Assembly: GCA_020632795.1 (NCBI GenBank)
Contig: JACKEV010000008.1
Location: 62,001-126,000, forward strand
Direction of reading: 5' to 3'
Length of the DNA: 64,000 nt
DNA from: Alphaproteobacteria bacterium
GTDB taxonomy: Bacteria; Myxococcota_A; UBA796; CAJQPC01
Positions 27,461-36,543 of the stretch are shown here, one piece after another; positions within the stretch are counted from its first letter, which is position 1; the number at the start of each line of letters is the position of its first letter. The notes beneath the pieces are model-generated. The model worked only from the letters and a program-made list of their open reading frames with translations. It made no database searches and was not told the origin of the DNA. Position numbers and translations under genes: made by a program.

Positions 27461-28054
27461 ATGCACCCCGCCCTCGAACTGCTCATCCTGCCCGGCACCC
27501 CGGCCGACCGCGCAGCCCGGGCGCTGGCGCATGTGCCCTTCGCGGCGTCCTCGGTGGTGGCCCTCGCCGTGCCGGTGCCGCGGGCCAACGCGCTGGCGGT
27601 GCGCCTGCTGACCGAGGACGGGCGGCCCGCCCCGGTGGACCTCGCCGTGGTCGCCGCCGCGCTGTCCACCCAGGACCACGGCGTGGGCCTGGCCCGCCTC
27701 GACGGAGACGCCGAGCGCCGCGCCTGGCTCCAGTACCGGGGTGGCCAGCAGATCGCCCGGTTCACCGTGGACGATGAGCTGTGGATTCCCCTGGACGAGC
27801 GCGGCCAGCCCGACCTGGACGGGGACATGCGCCGCTTCGGCGACGGGGTCCCCGAGGAGGGCTGGCGGCGCCTGCGCTCCTGCCTGGACCTGGGCATGGA
27901 GCGCTTCGTGTCCTGCCGCTTCACCCCCATCACCCGCGCCCTGGAGCGGCTCCGCGCCGGCGAGGACAGCGACGCCCGCGCCTGGATCCTGGTCAGCGGC
28001 GGCCGCGCCCTGCTCCCGCCCCAGGAGATCGGCTGGCGCCAGCTCTTCCGTTGA
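27461..28054 (+). CDS. Unknown soluble protein
   Basis: The 197-residue protein has no signal peptide, membrane segment or motif that I recognise. It begins MHPALELLILPGTPADRAARAL and contains alternating strands and helices, with the segments YRGGQQIARFTVDDELWIPLD and ISCRF-like VSCRFTPITRALERLRAGE. GAAGGA lies before the ATG at 27461; a GTG at 27449 overlapping the DUF493 stop is an alternative. It sits in a rightward group whose members seem to have separate jobs. Its stop overlaps a possible TTG start of the following gene. Confidence 0.65.
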   Translation: MHPALELLILPGTPADRAARALAHVPFAASSVVALAVPVPRANALAVRLLTEDGRPAPVDLAVVAAALSTQDHGVGLARLDGDAERRAWLQYRGGQQIARFTVDDELWIPLDERGQPDLDGDMRRFGDGVPEEGWRRLRSCLDLGMERFVSCRFTPITRALERLRAGEDSDARAWILVSGGRALLPPQEIGWRQLFR

Positions 28055-28584
28055 GCCTGCTCCCCCTCATGGTGGCGGTCGCCGTGGCGGGCGAGCCGGT
28101 AGAGGTCTCCCTCAAGAGCGGGAAGGCCCTGCGCGGCGAGCTGGTGTCGGTGCTGGAGACCTGCGCGGGGGAGATCATCGACGAGCGCGGCACGCAGTGG
28201 GTCATCGGCACCGAGGCCATCGAGTCGGCCTGGATGACCGCGGACCTGGAGGCGGTGGACCCCGGCGCCGTCGTGCTCCAGGTCCAGGGCTTCTTCGACG
28301 TCGCCGGCCTGCGGGTGGACGGCAGGCCCCAGGACGACGTCGCGCCCGGCGCGCTGGTCGGGCTCTCCCCGGGGCTCCACGTCGTGCGGCTGGACGTGCC
28401 GGCCTGCGGCAAGCAGCGCTGGATCGTGGAGGCCCTGCCCGGGGTGGTCACCCCCCTGGTGTACAACCGCCCCACCGAGCAGTACTACGTGTTCAAGGGC
28501 GTGGGCGCGGTCGCGGCGGTGGTGCTCTACGAGGCTGTGCGCTACACCGCGCGGGAGGTGGTGCTGTTCGTCATCTTCGGGTGA
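28051..28584 (+). CDS. Unknown exported protein
   Basis: With the TTG start that overlaps the previous stop (TTGA), the product is 177 residues and begins with a signal-peptide-like MSLLPLMVAVAVAGEP; an ATG at 28069 would remove most of that segment. The rest reads as beta-rich, with a small strand-rich domain starting VEVSLKSGKALRGELVSV, similar to Sm-like or translocation-type small barrels, a middle with two Cys (ETCAGE and PACGKQRW), and a hydrophobic C-terminal helix (VGAVAAVVLYEAV to VVLFVIFG). I cannot assign it to a family. Confidence 0.6.
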   Translation: MSLLPLMVAVAVAGEPVEVSLKSGKALRGELVSVLETCAGEIIDERGTQWVIGTEAIESAWMTADLEAVDPGAVVLQVQGFFDVAGLRVDGRPQDDVAPGALVGLSPGLHVVRLDVPACGKQRWIVEALPGVVTPLVYNRPTEQYYVFKGVGAVAAVVLYEAVRYTAREVVLFVIFG

Positions 28585-28641
28585 ACCCTTTTCTGGCCTG
28601 CGGGCTCCATAGAATGGGGGGAGGCGACCTGGAGGTACAGG

Positions 28642-28926
28642 ATGACCCGCGTCGATCTCGTCTATGACCCGGACTGTCCGAACGTGGACAAGGCCCGCGA
28701 GGCGCTTCGGGAGGCGATCGCTGCGCTGGGAGGGGTGCCGAGCTGGGCGGAGTGGCGCGCCGGGGACCCCGACGCCCCCGCCCGCACCCGGGGCTACGGC
28801 TCCCCCACCGTGCTGGTGGGCGGGCAGGACGTCACCGGGCAGGGGCCGGGCGACCCGGGGACCTGTCGGCTCGAGGCGCCGCGGGTCGAGCAGATCATTG
28901 CCGCGCTGAGGCGCCGCGCGGCTTGA
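28642..28926 (+). CDS. DF-family (seleno)protein homologue, Cys form, thioredoxin-like
   Basis: This 94-residue protein starts VDLVYDPDCPNVDKAREALRE, the signature of the small 'DF family (seleno)protein' group, in which the redox residue after D may be Cys or selenocysteine. Here it is encoded by TGT, so it is the Cys form. The C-terminal half GYGSPTVLVGGQDVTG and the cis-Pro region resemble a thioredoxin fold seen in MerB-associated and glutaredoxin-like proteins. GGAGG lies six bases before the ATG. A selD gene in the same window shows that the organism handles selenium, so a Sec-containing relative may exist elsewhere. Confidence 0.78.
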   Translation: MTRVDLVYDPDCPNVDKAREALREAIAALGGVPSWAEWRAGDPDAPARTRGYGSPTVLVGGQDVTGQGPGDPGTCRLEAPRVEQIIAALRRRAA

Positions 28927-28958
28927 TCGAAGGGGGGCGGGCCGGATAGCAGCGGCCC

Positions 28959-29849
28959 ATGTCCCAGCCCCCGCCTCCGGTGCCCTACGAGATCCCCTCC
29001 GGCGTGGAGATGGCCCAGGTCCGCGCGCTGCTGGCGACCCTGCGCAAGCTGCACGCCCCGGTGTTCCTGGACATCGACCGGGTCCCGGACGCCGGGCCCA
29101 TGCTGTTCGTGGGCAACCACAGCCTCTACGCCATGCTCGACGCGCCCCAGTTCTTCATGGAGCTTCTGGATCGCAAGGGCATCTTCGTGCGGGGGCTGGG
29201 CCACCACGTCCACTTCCGCGTCCCGATCTGGGGGCCGCTGCTGACCCGGTGGGGGGTGGTGGATGGCACCCGGGAGAACTGCGCCCGGCTGATGGAGGCC
29301 GGCGAGTCGGTCATGGTCTTCCCCGGCGGCGGGCGGGAGGCCGCCAAGCGCAAAGGGGAGGAATACCAGCTCATCTGGAAGGAGCGCCTGGGCTTCGTGA
29401 AGATGGCGATCGCCCACGGCTGCCCCATCGTGCCCTGGGCGGCGCTGGGCGCGGACGAGGCCTGGACCATCGTGATGGACCGGGACGACCTGCTCGCCTC
29501 GGAGCACGCCGGGCTCATCGAGGCGGTCTACGGGGCGCTCAACGTGCCGCTGGATCAGGTGCTGCCGCTGGCCCACGGGCTGGGGCCGACCCTGTGGCCG
29601 CGGCCCGTGCGGCTGTACTTCTCGGTGGCCGAGCCCATCCCGACCGCGCACCTGCAGGGCCGGCAGGACGACGACGCGGTGTGCTGGCAGGTCCGCCGGC
29701 AGGTGGAGGCCGCGATCAACGGGGAGCTGGACCGGCTGCGCGCGCTGCGCGACGAGGATCCGATGCGCAGCTTCCGATCGAGGCTGTTGAAGGCGGCGTC
29801 CCGCAGGCTGGCGCGCCTGGAGTCATCAAGCGGTCCAAGCAGAGCTTGA
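28959..29849 (+). CDS. Lysophospholipid acyltransferase-family protein (PlsC/DGAT-like)
   Basis: The 296-residue protein transfers an acyl group, probably to a lysolipid or diacylglycerol at the membrane face. The acyltransferase motif I is FVGNHSLYAMLDAPQF (about 49-64), a variant of NHx4D with longer spacing; motif III is MVFPGGGREAAKRKGEEYQLIW (written here by parts: FPGGGREA at about 120-127, then KGEEYQLIW); motif IV is PIVPWAALG. The FPGG-x-REA form and the following KGE-x-Y-x-L are typical of the diacylglycerol/phytyl-ester acyltransferase subgroup of this superfamily. No strong transmembrane segment is seen. It is 32 bases after the DF-family gene. Confidence 0.88.
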   Translation: MSQPPPPVPYEIPSGVEMAQVRALLATLRKLHAPVFLDIDRVPDAGPMLFVGNHSLYAMLDAPQFFMELLDRKGIFVRGLGHHVHFRVPIWGPLLTRWGVVDGTRENCARLMEAGESVMVFPGGGREAAKRKGEEYQLIWKERLGFVKMAIAHGCPIVPWAALGADEAWTIVMDRDDLLASEHAGLIEAVYGALNVPLDQVLPLAHGLGPTLWPRPVRLYFSVAEPIPTAHLQGRQDDDAVCWQVRRQVEAAINGELDRLRALRDEDPMRSFRSRLLKAASRRLARLESSSGPSRA

Positions 29850-29901
29850 GCGGGTTCAATCGCTCATCTACGATGATGGCCCCCATCGCTTGGAGGTCTC
29901 C

Positions 29902-32900
29902 ATGCTCCTGCTCGCTCTGGCCGTCCCCAACACCTGGGCGGCCGACTTTCTCCAGGTCGACGCCGGCGCCCCCGGCATGGCCGTCCAGGTCAACATCCTG
30001 CGGGAGGCCGGCGGCTTCACCGGCAGCGAGGTCGTGACGACGGCCTGCTCGGACATCACCATCGCCACCCTCGGGGCGCTGGACCGCGCCGCGGACCCGG
30101 CCAACCCGATCGCGGGCGCGGTGCTCCAGACGGTGTTCTTCATCGACAGCGGCGCCTCCCCCCAGGACTGCATCGTCTCGATCGACGGCACGCCGATGTC
30201 CACCTTCAACACCGGCATCGACAACCGCTTCTCCATCGTGAACGCCGAGAGCGCCCCGGTGGACGGCGGCACCAACGACGCCGACGGCGCGGCCGACGGG
30301 GTCATCACCATCTCCTCCAGCCTGCGCAGCGACGGGGGCACGGTGGTGTTCGAGAGCCTCACCGTGGCCAACGGCGAGACCCTGATCTTCGACCTGTCCG
30401 ACCCCGACGGCTCCAGCGCCGGCAACGAGGCCTACCTGCCGCTGACCGTGCTGGTGGAGGGCACCGCCACGATCAACGGCACCGTCGACGTGTCCGGCGA
30501 GGACGGCGACACGACCACGAACGCCTACCCCTCGGACGGCGGCAGCGGTGGGCCTGGCGGCGGCGGCGGCGGGGCCGGCTCGGAGTGCGTCTCCAACGTG
30601 ATCGCCCTGGCCGGCGACGGCTTCAGCGGCGGTGGCGGCGCCCCCACCTCGAGCTGCACCCTGTTCACCAACGGTGGGATCGGCGCGGCCGAGGGCAACG
30701 ACGGCGAGGACGGCGGCGAGGGCGTGTTCACCGACGTGGCCAACGCGGCGGCCGGCTACGCGGGCGGCTCCGGCGGGGGCACCGGCATGTTCTGGGGCAC
30801 CGGCGGCATCGGCGGGTACTGCTGCGGCACCTCCGGCGACGGCGGCTTCGGCGGCGGCGGCGCCACCGGGCACTCCGAGGCCAGCGGCTGGGGCTCTGGC
30901 GGGGGCGGCTTCGGCACCGACGGCGAGAACGGCACCGGCACGGTGGGCGCGCCCTCGGACACCTCCTATCGGGTGGGCGGCGCCGGCTACACCAACGGCG
31001 ACGACAGCCTGGTGCCCCTGGCCGGTGGCTCCGGCGGCGGCAGCGGCGACTCAGGCTCCGGCACCGGCGACTCGGGCGGCGGCGGCGGCGGCGGTGGCCT
31101 GCTGCTGGTCGCCGACACCCTCTCCATCGGCGCGAACGGGCTGTTCGACGCCCGCGGCGGCGACGGCGGCGACTGCCGCGGGGTGAACCCGGGCAGCTCC
31201 ACCGGCGGCGGCGCCGGCAGCGGCGGCGGCCTGTTCCTGGCGGCGAGCACCGTCTCCGGCCTTGTGGACGCCGCGATCAACGTGCACGGCGGCTACGGCG
31301 GGGTGGAGGGCAGCGGGGTCTACTTCTCCGGCGACGGCGGCGAGGGGCGCCTGCGGGTGGACGGCACCGCGCCCCCCAGCCTGACCACCGGCCCGACCGG
31401 CGACGTCGGCTCCACCTTCGAGGGACCCGTGGTGCGATCGGTCTCGGACACCGAGATCACGATCCGCTCGAGCGGCGCGGTGACCGCCTGGATCTTCGAC
31501 AGCACGGGGGCCTTCGTCACCGACGTGTCGATCGCGGCGGACGGCACCGAGGACCTCTACGACGACTTCTCCGGTGGCGGCACCTTCCACGTCGTGCTGG
31601 TGGACGACGCCACGGGCGTGGTGGGCCCGGCGGGGACGGTGACCATCGAGTACACCCCCGACCTGGACGGGGACGGCTACGACGACGCCCTCTACGGGGG
31701 CACGGACTGCGACGACAACGACGCGACCGTGTACCCGGGCGCCACCGAGGTCTGCGACAGCGTCGACAACGACTGCGACGGCACGGTGGACGAGGACAGC
31801 GCCGCCGACGCGACGACCTGGTACTACGACCTCGACAACGACGGCTACGGCGACCCCAGCAACGCGGTGACGAGCTGCACGCAGCCCAGCTTCACCACCA
31901 CCGACGCCAGCGACTGCGACGACCGCAACCGGACGATCTCCCCGGCGGCCACCGAGGTCTGCGACGGGCTGGACAACGACTGCGACGGCGCCATCGACGA
32001 CGACGACAGCGACCTCGACACCTCCACCGCCGACACCTGGTACAGCGACGTCGACGGGGACGGCTTCGGGGACGCGGCGTCGACGGTGCTGGCCTGCGAC
32101 CAGCCCTCGGCCACGAGCGACAACGACGACGACTGCGACGACGCGGCGGCGGCGGTGAACCCCGACGCCGACGAGCTGTGCGACACCATCGACAACGACT
32201 GCGACGGTGAGGTCGACGAGGACGACGCCATCGACGCGTCGGTCTGGTACGGCGACAACGACGGCGACGGCTACGGCGGCGACCGCTTCACCACCACCGC
32301 CTGCGACCAGCCCGAGGGCTACGCTGCCACCGACGACGACTGCGACGACGGCGACGCCGCGTTCCACCCGGGCGCCCCCGAGACCGACTGCGCGGACCCG
32401 AACGACTACAACTGCGACGGCAGCGTGGGCTTCGCGGACGTGGACGGCGACGGCTTCGCGGCCTGCGAGGAGTGCGACGACGGCAACGCGGACATCAACC
32501 CCGAGGCCGACGAGGTCTGCGACGCCACCGACAACGACTGCGACGGCACCGTGGACGGCCCCGACGCCCTGGACGCCTCCATCTGGCACGCGGACGCGGA
32601 CGGGGACGGCTTCGGCGACCCCGACGTCACCACCACCGCCTGCGACCAGCCCGAGGGCTTCCTCGACGACACCCAGGACTGCGACGACACCGACCCGGCG
32701 ACCTACCCCGGCGCGGCCGAGATCGCGGACGACGGCATCGACCAGGACTGCGACGGCCAGGACCTCACCGACGGCGGCGGGCTGGACGACACCGGCATCG
32801 GCGGCGAGGACAAGGGCGGCGAGGGCTGCGGCTGCGCCTCTGCGACGCGGTCTTCCGAGATGGCGATGTGGACGGCCTTGTTGGGCCTGCTGGCGCTCGG

Positions 32901-32931
32901 GCGTCGGCGTCGGCGGCACGCGGCCACCTGA
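29902..32931 (+). CDS. Secreted MopE-type metal-binding-repeat protein with MYXO-CTERM-like tail
   Basis: The 1009-residue protein has a signal peptide (MLLLALAVPNTWA), a beta-rich N-terminal region, a very Gly-rich region (about 210-495), and then six MopE-type repeats (about 587-955) of the kind D-x-D-x-D-G-[YF] ... DCDDxD ... PGAxExCDxxDNDCDG, thought to bind Ca or other metals. The end has a GCGCAS motif, a hydrophobic segment (MAMWTALLGLLALG) and RRRRR, the layout of MYXO-CTERM sorting signals processed at the Cys by myxosortase. This predicts attachment to the outer surface. GGAGG lies five bases before the ATG at 29902; a TTG upstream is an alternative start. Its function is unknown, probably adhesion or matrix. 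Confidence 0.9.
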   Translation: MLLLALAVPNTWAADFLQVDAGAPGMAVQVNILREAGGFTGSEVVTTACSDITIATLGALDRAADPANPIAGAVLQTVFFIDSGASPQDCIVSIDGTPMSTFNTGIDNRFSIVNAESAPVDGGTNDADGAADGVITISSSLRSDGGTVVFESLTVANGETLIFDLSDPDGSSAGNEAYLPLTVLVEGTATINGTVDVSGEDGDTTTNAYPSDGGSGGPGGGGGGAGSECVSNVIALAGDGFSGGGGAPTSSCTLFTNGGIGAAEGNDGEDGGEGVFTDVANAAAGYAGGSGGGTGMFWGTGGIGGYCCGTSGDGGFGGGGATGHSEASGWGSGGGGFGTDGENGTGTVGAPSDTSYRVGGAGYTNGDDSLVPLAGGSGGGSGDSGSGTGDSGGGGGGGGLLLVADTLSIGANGLFDARGGDGGDCRGVNPGSSTGGGAGSGGGLFLAASTVSGLVDAAINVHGGYGGVEGSGVYFSGDGGEGRLRVDGTAPPSLTTGPTGDVGSTFEGPVVRSVSDTEITIRSSGAVTAWIFDSTGAFVTDVSIAADGTEDLYDDFSGGGTFHVVLVDDATGVVGPAGTVTIEYTPDLDGDGYDDALYGGTDCDDNDATVYPGATEVCDSVDNDCDGTVDEDSAADATTWYYDLDNDGYGDPSNAVTSCTQPSFTTTDASDCDDRNRTISPAATEVCDGLDNDCDGAIDDDDSDLDTSTADTWYSDVDGDGFGDAASTVLACDQPSATSDNDDDCDDAAAAVNPDADELCDTIDNDCDGEVDEDDAIDASVWYGDNDGDGYGGDRFTTTACDQPEGYAATDDDCDDGDAAFHPGAPETDCADPNDYNCDGSVGFADVDGDGFAACEECDDGNADINPEADEVCDATDNDCDGTVDGPDALDASIWHADADGDGFGDPDVTTTACDQPEGFLDDTQDCDDTDPATYPGAAEIADDGIDQDCDGQDLTDGGGLDDTGIGGEDKGGEGCGCASATRSSEMAMWTALLGLLALGRRRRRHAAT

Positions 32932-32943
32932 TCCCGGCTGCGA

Positions 32944-35900
32944 TCAGGGCGCCCGGACCGCGGGCGCCGGGTGGAGGCCCGGCGGGGCCAGGGGCGCGAG
33001 CGCCGGGTCCTCGAAGAGGTCGTCCAGGGCCTGCTCCGGCCACGGGGCAGCCTCCAGCCAGGCCCGGATCGCCTCCTGGGCGCCTGCCTCGTCCCCCAAC
33101 CGGAGCCGGGCGTGGGCGGTCAGCGCCCAGGCCCGCGCCTGCGCCTCGCGGTCCGGCCCGACGTCGCGCCCCCCGTGCGCGGCGACGACCTGCTTGAGCA
33201 GCGCGTGGGCCTCCAGGGCGCGGCCGGCCAGCAGCAGCGCCTCGACCCGGTCGAGGGCCAGGCGCCGCGCCGCCGGGGTGTCCAGGGGGAGGCCCTGGAG
33301 CGCAGGGTTCAGCAGAGGCGCCCAGGAGGGCGGCGCGGACGGCTCCTGAACCCCGTCCCAGGCCTCCAGCCAGAGCGACACGAAGGCATCGCCGAGGCTG
33401 GCCCGCAGGGGCTCGGCCCAGGTGACCGGGTCCGCGCGCAGCAGGGTCCGGGCGTCGTCCCAGGGGAGCGCCTCCAGGCCGTCGACGGGCAGCCCGAGCG
33501 CCGCTGCGGCGAGGGCGCGGGCGAGGGGCGCGGCGCCGTCGAGCAGCCGCCGTGCGGCCTCGGGATCGCCGCGCACGAAGGCGGTCCGGGGCGACGTCGG
33601 CTGCGCGGTGGGGCGGGCCCCCGCCAGCTCGATGCGGTGGAGCCGGGCCAGCAGCCGGCCGAAGGGGCGCGGGCCGGAGACCGGGCGGATCACCAGGCGC
33701 GCCGGCTGGCCGGCCAGCTCCGGCGGCGGCCCCGGGAGCGGGACGACCCGCGACGCGCCGTCGTGCGCGCAGCGCAGCTCCTCGCGCGCGCCGTCCCAGG
33801 ACAGGCGCAGGGTGTGTGGCCCCAGGGACAGCGGAGTGCGGGCGCCCTCACCCCACTCCAGGTCCGGCCCGCAGCGCATGAAGTGGTGGTGCTCCTCGGG
33901 GGCACCGCTCTCTCCGCGCCCCAGGCGCAGGCCGGCGCGCCAGGCGTCACCGACCTCGATCAGGACCTCGACGCCGCTCACCAGGTCCTGCTCCAGCAGG
34001 TCCAGGTCGAGCCGCAGCTCCAGGGCGCGGCCGTCCCAGCTCAGCGGCGCCGAGAGCGCGGGGCCGCGGCCGTTGGCCAGGTTGAGGAGCAGCACCCCCT
34101 GCGCTGGATCGAAGCGCACCGCCGCGAGGTCCTCCACCTGCAGGGACGGGACCCAGCGCCCGTCGTACAGGGTGACCCGGTTGGCGAGGGCGCGTCGGGT
34201 CTCGTCGCGGTCGGGCAGGAGGGTGCGCAGGGCCTCGTGGTCGTGGACCCGGCGCAGGGTGTCGGCCACGATCGCCTGCTGCGCCGGGGTCAGCGCGCCC
34301 GGCGCCGCGCGGGCCCGGGAGACCAGGGCGCGGGCGTGGGGGGCGGCGGCCTCCGGGTCGTCGAGCAGCGCGATGGCGCGGAGCAGGGCGGCCACCCCCA
34401 GCTCCCCCGGGAGGGCCCCCAGCTCGCCGAAGATGGCGGCGGCGTCGTCGGGCAGGCCCACCGCGGCGAGCGCCTCAGCGCGGGCCCACCGGGTCCCGAG
34501 CCACCCGCTCGCGCCGGGGGGCGGCGGGGACGGGGATGCCAGGGTCGCCGCGGGCCGCTGGGGGAGCGGCGCGCCGCCCTCCACCCCGAGCAGGTACGAG
34601 CGGTCCGGGTCGCTGACCCACAGCTCCGCGGCGGGGTCGTCGTCGGCCTGGCCGAGGGCCACCAGGCTGAGGCCGGGCAGCGGCAGGGCCTGCATCCGCC
34701 GGTCCGCGCGCTGGCGGAGCATCAGCAGGCCGTGCTCGGGGCGCTCCGCCGAGATCACCAGGTCGTCGAGCCCGTCCCCGTCGAGGTCACCGGCCTCGAC
34801 GCGGGTCGCGTGGGTGATGGACAGGGCCTGGGTCTCCCGCATCGAGAGGCGCCCGTCCGCCCAGCCGCAGCGGACCAGGAGGACGCGCTCCTTCGCTTCG
34901 TCCCAGCGGGGCGGCCGCTCGGCGGGAAGGCCCAGCACCGCCAGCTCGGGGCGGCCGTCCGCGGCGGTGAACAGCGTGACGGCCAGGACCCGCACCCGGA
35001 CGCGCCCAGCGAGCCTCATCCGGTCTCCGTCGGGGAGCAGGACGCGCAGGTCGTCGCCGCCCCAGCCGTCGCTGCCCACCACCCGCGCGCCGACCGCCGG
35101 CCAGTCGATGATCGGGTTGGGGACGCCGCCAGGGCCCGCCGCGTGCAGGCCGGTCCGCGCGGTCGAGGGCACCTCCGGGGGCTCGGGCAGCGGGCGCGCC
35201 CGGCTCAGCAGACGCACCAGCGGCAGGACGTCCGCGTCGGCGAGGCGCTCCGCCGCGTCGACGTCCCGCCGGGCGAGGGCCTCCTGGAGCCGCAGCTCAG
35301 GGGCCGCGTCCGGGGGCAGGCGATCGAGCAGCGCGGCCAGCGCCGGCCAGCCGGTCTCCGGGGGCAGTTCCGCGGCCAGGGTCTGCGCCGCGATCACGCG
35401 GGCCAGCGCCTCCAGGGCGGCGCGCTCGGTCTCGGTCTCGGGGGCGGTGAGCCAGGCATAGGCGAGGTCCAGGCGCGGCGTGGTCGCGCCGGGGCGGGTG
35501 CCCCACCAGCGCCAGCCCTCGGAGCGCGCCCGCGTCCCCTCGTAGTCAGGCTCCTGCGAGAACAGGCCGAAGGCCGCGGAGACGCCGTCGTCGTCCGCGC
35601 CGAGGCTTCGGGCCCGCTCCTGGAGCAGCGCGAGGTCCCGGGCGGCCCGGGCCTCGGCGTCGGCGCGTTCGCGGCGCTCCTGGAGGAGCCGCCCCCCGTG
35701 GAGGAGCCCGGCGACGAGCGCCGCCGCGAGCAGCGCCAGCGCCCCGCGGGCCCACAGCCGGCGGGCGTGGGCGGCGATCCAGGGGCCCCACAGCCCCGCC
35801 TGGGCGCGCACCGGCCGGCTCGCCAGGTAACGCTCCAGGTCCTCCGCCAGGGCCCGGGCCGAGCGGTACCGCCCGCTGGGGGAGGGCGCCATCGCCCGCC

Positions 35901-36543
35901 GCAGGATCGCCTCCAGCGGCCCCGGCAGCCGCCCCTCCCCGGGCGGGCGGCCGGTGAGGAGCATCCAGCCCAGCGCGCCCAGGCTGTAGACGTCCGAGCG
36001 CACGTCCGCGGCGACCCCGGCGCGGGTCTCAGGCGCCGCGCAGACCTGCTCGGCCTCCGGGACCGGCTCATCCTCGGCCAGCGCCGCCAGGCCGAAGTCG
36101 AGCACCTTGGGCTGGCCGTCCCGGTTGACCTGCACGTTCGACGGCCGGAGGCTCCGATGGACCACCCCCCGGGCGTGGGCGTGGGCCACGGCGCTCGCGA
36201 TGCCGGCGAGCAGCGCGGTCCGGGCGGGCAGGTCCAGGGCGGCGGCGGCGTCCAGCAGGGCGTCGCCCTCTACCCGCTCCATCGCGACCACCGGCGCCCC
36301 GGCGTGCTCGAACACCTCGTAGATCTGCGGGATCGCCGGGTGCAGGACCCGGGCCATCGCCTGCACCTCCAGGTGGAACAGCGTCATCGCCGAGGCGTCC
36401 CGGCGCTGGGGCGGGAGGGTCTTGAGCGCCACCCGCCGGGCGGGCAGGTCCTGCTCGGCCTCGTACACCACCCCCGCGCCTCGCCGGCCGAGCACGCGCA
36501 GCACGCGGAAACGGCCGATCCGCTCGGGCATCGGGGGGGTCAC
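32944..36543 (-). CDS. Transmembrane Ser/Thr kinase-like protein lacking the catalytic Asp (probable pseudokinase) with sensor region
   Basis: The 1199-residue protein has a kinase fold at residues 8-265, but the catalytic loop reads HRSLRPSN (about 128-135): the Asp of HRD is Ser and the Lys of DLK is Arg. The Gly-loop is GRRGAGVVY, lacking the second Gly. The ATP-binding Lys (ALKTL) and DFG are kept, so it may still bind ATP. A transmembrane helix follows (GALALLAAALVAGLLHGG, about 260-280), then a large extracytoplasmic region with FG-GAP/VCBS-like and TPR-like segments. It is an obvious paralogue of the next gene and overlaps it by four bases (ATGA). Confidence 0.88.
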   Translation of the reverse strand: MTPPMPERIGRFRVLRVLGRRGAGVVYEAEQDLPARRVALKTLPPQRRDASAMTLFHLEVQAMARVLHPAIPQIYEVFEHAGAPVVAMERVEGDALLDAAAALDLPARTALLAGIASAVAHAHARGVVHRSLRPSNVQVNRDGQPKVLDFGLAALAEDEPVPEAEQVCAAPETRAGVAADVRSDVYSLGALGWMLLTGRPPGEGRLPGPLEAILRRAMAPSPSGRYRSARALAEDLERYLASRPVRAQAGLWGPWIAAHARRLWARGALALLAAALVAGLLHGGRLLQERRERADAEARAARDLALLQERARSLGADDDGVSAAFGLFSQEPDYEGTRARSEGWRWWGTRPGATTPRLDLAYAWLTAPETETERAALEALARVIAAQTLAAELPPETGWPALAALLDRLPPDAAPELRLQEALARRDVDAAERLADADVLPLVRLLSRARPLPEPPEVPSTARTGLHAAGPGGVPNPIIDWPAVGARVVGSDGWGGDDLRVLLPDGDRMRLAGRVRVRVLAVTLFTAADGRPELAVLGLPAERPPRWDEAKERVLLVRCGWADGRLSMRETQALSITHATRVEAGDLDGDGLDDLVISAERPEHGLLMLRQRADRRMQALPLPGLSLVALGQADDDPAAELWVSDPDRSYLLGVEGGAPLPQRPAATLASPSPPPPGASGWLGTRWARAEALAAVGLPDDAAAIFGELGALPGELGVAALLRAIALLDDPEAAAPHARALVSRARAAPGALTPAQQAIVADTLRRVHDHEALRTLLPDRDETRRALANRVTLYDGRWVPSLQVEDLAAVRFDPAQGVLLLNLANGRGPALSAPLSWDGRALELRLDLDLLEQDLVSGVEVLIEVGDAWRAGLRLGRGESGAPEEHHHFMRCGPDLEWGEGARTPLSLGPHTLRLSWDGAREELRCAHDGASRVVPLPGPPPELAGQPARLVIRPVSGPRPFGRLLARLHRIELAGARPTAQPTSPRTAFVRGDPEAARRLLDGAAPLARALAAAALGLPVDGLEALPWDDARTLLRADPVTWAEPLRASLGDAFVSLWLEAWDGVQEPSAPPSWAPLLNPALQGLPLDTPAARRLALDRVEALLLAGRALEAHALLKQVVAAHGGRDVGPDREAQARAWALTAHARLRLGDEAGAQEAIRAWLEAAPWPEQALDDLFEDPALAPLAPPGLHPAPAVRAP

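Noticed and set aside
28669..28689. In-frame selenocysteine TGA in the DF-family gene
   Set aside because: The redox position is encoded by TGT (Cys), and no in-frame TGA is present before the stop.
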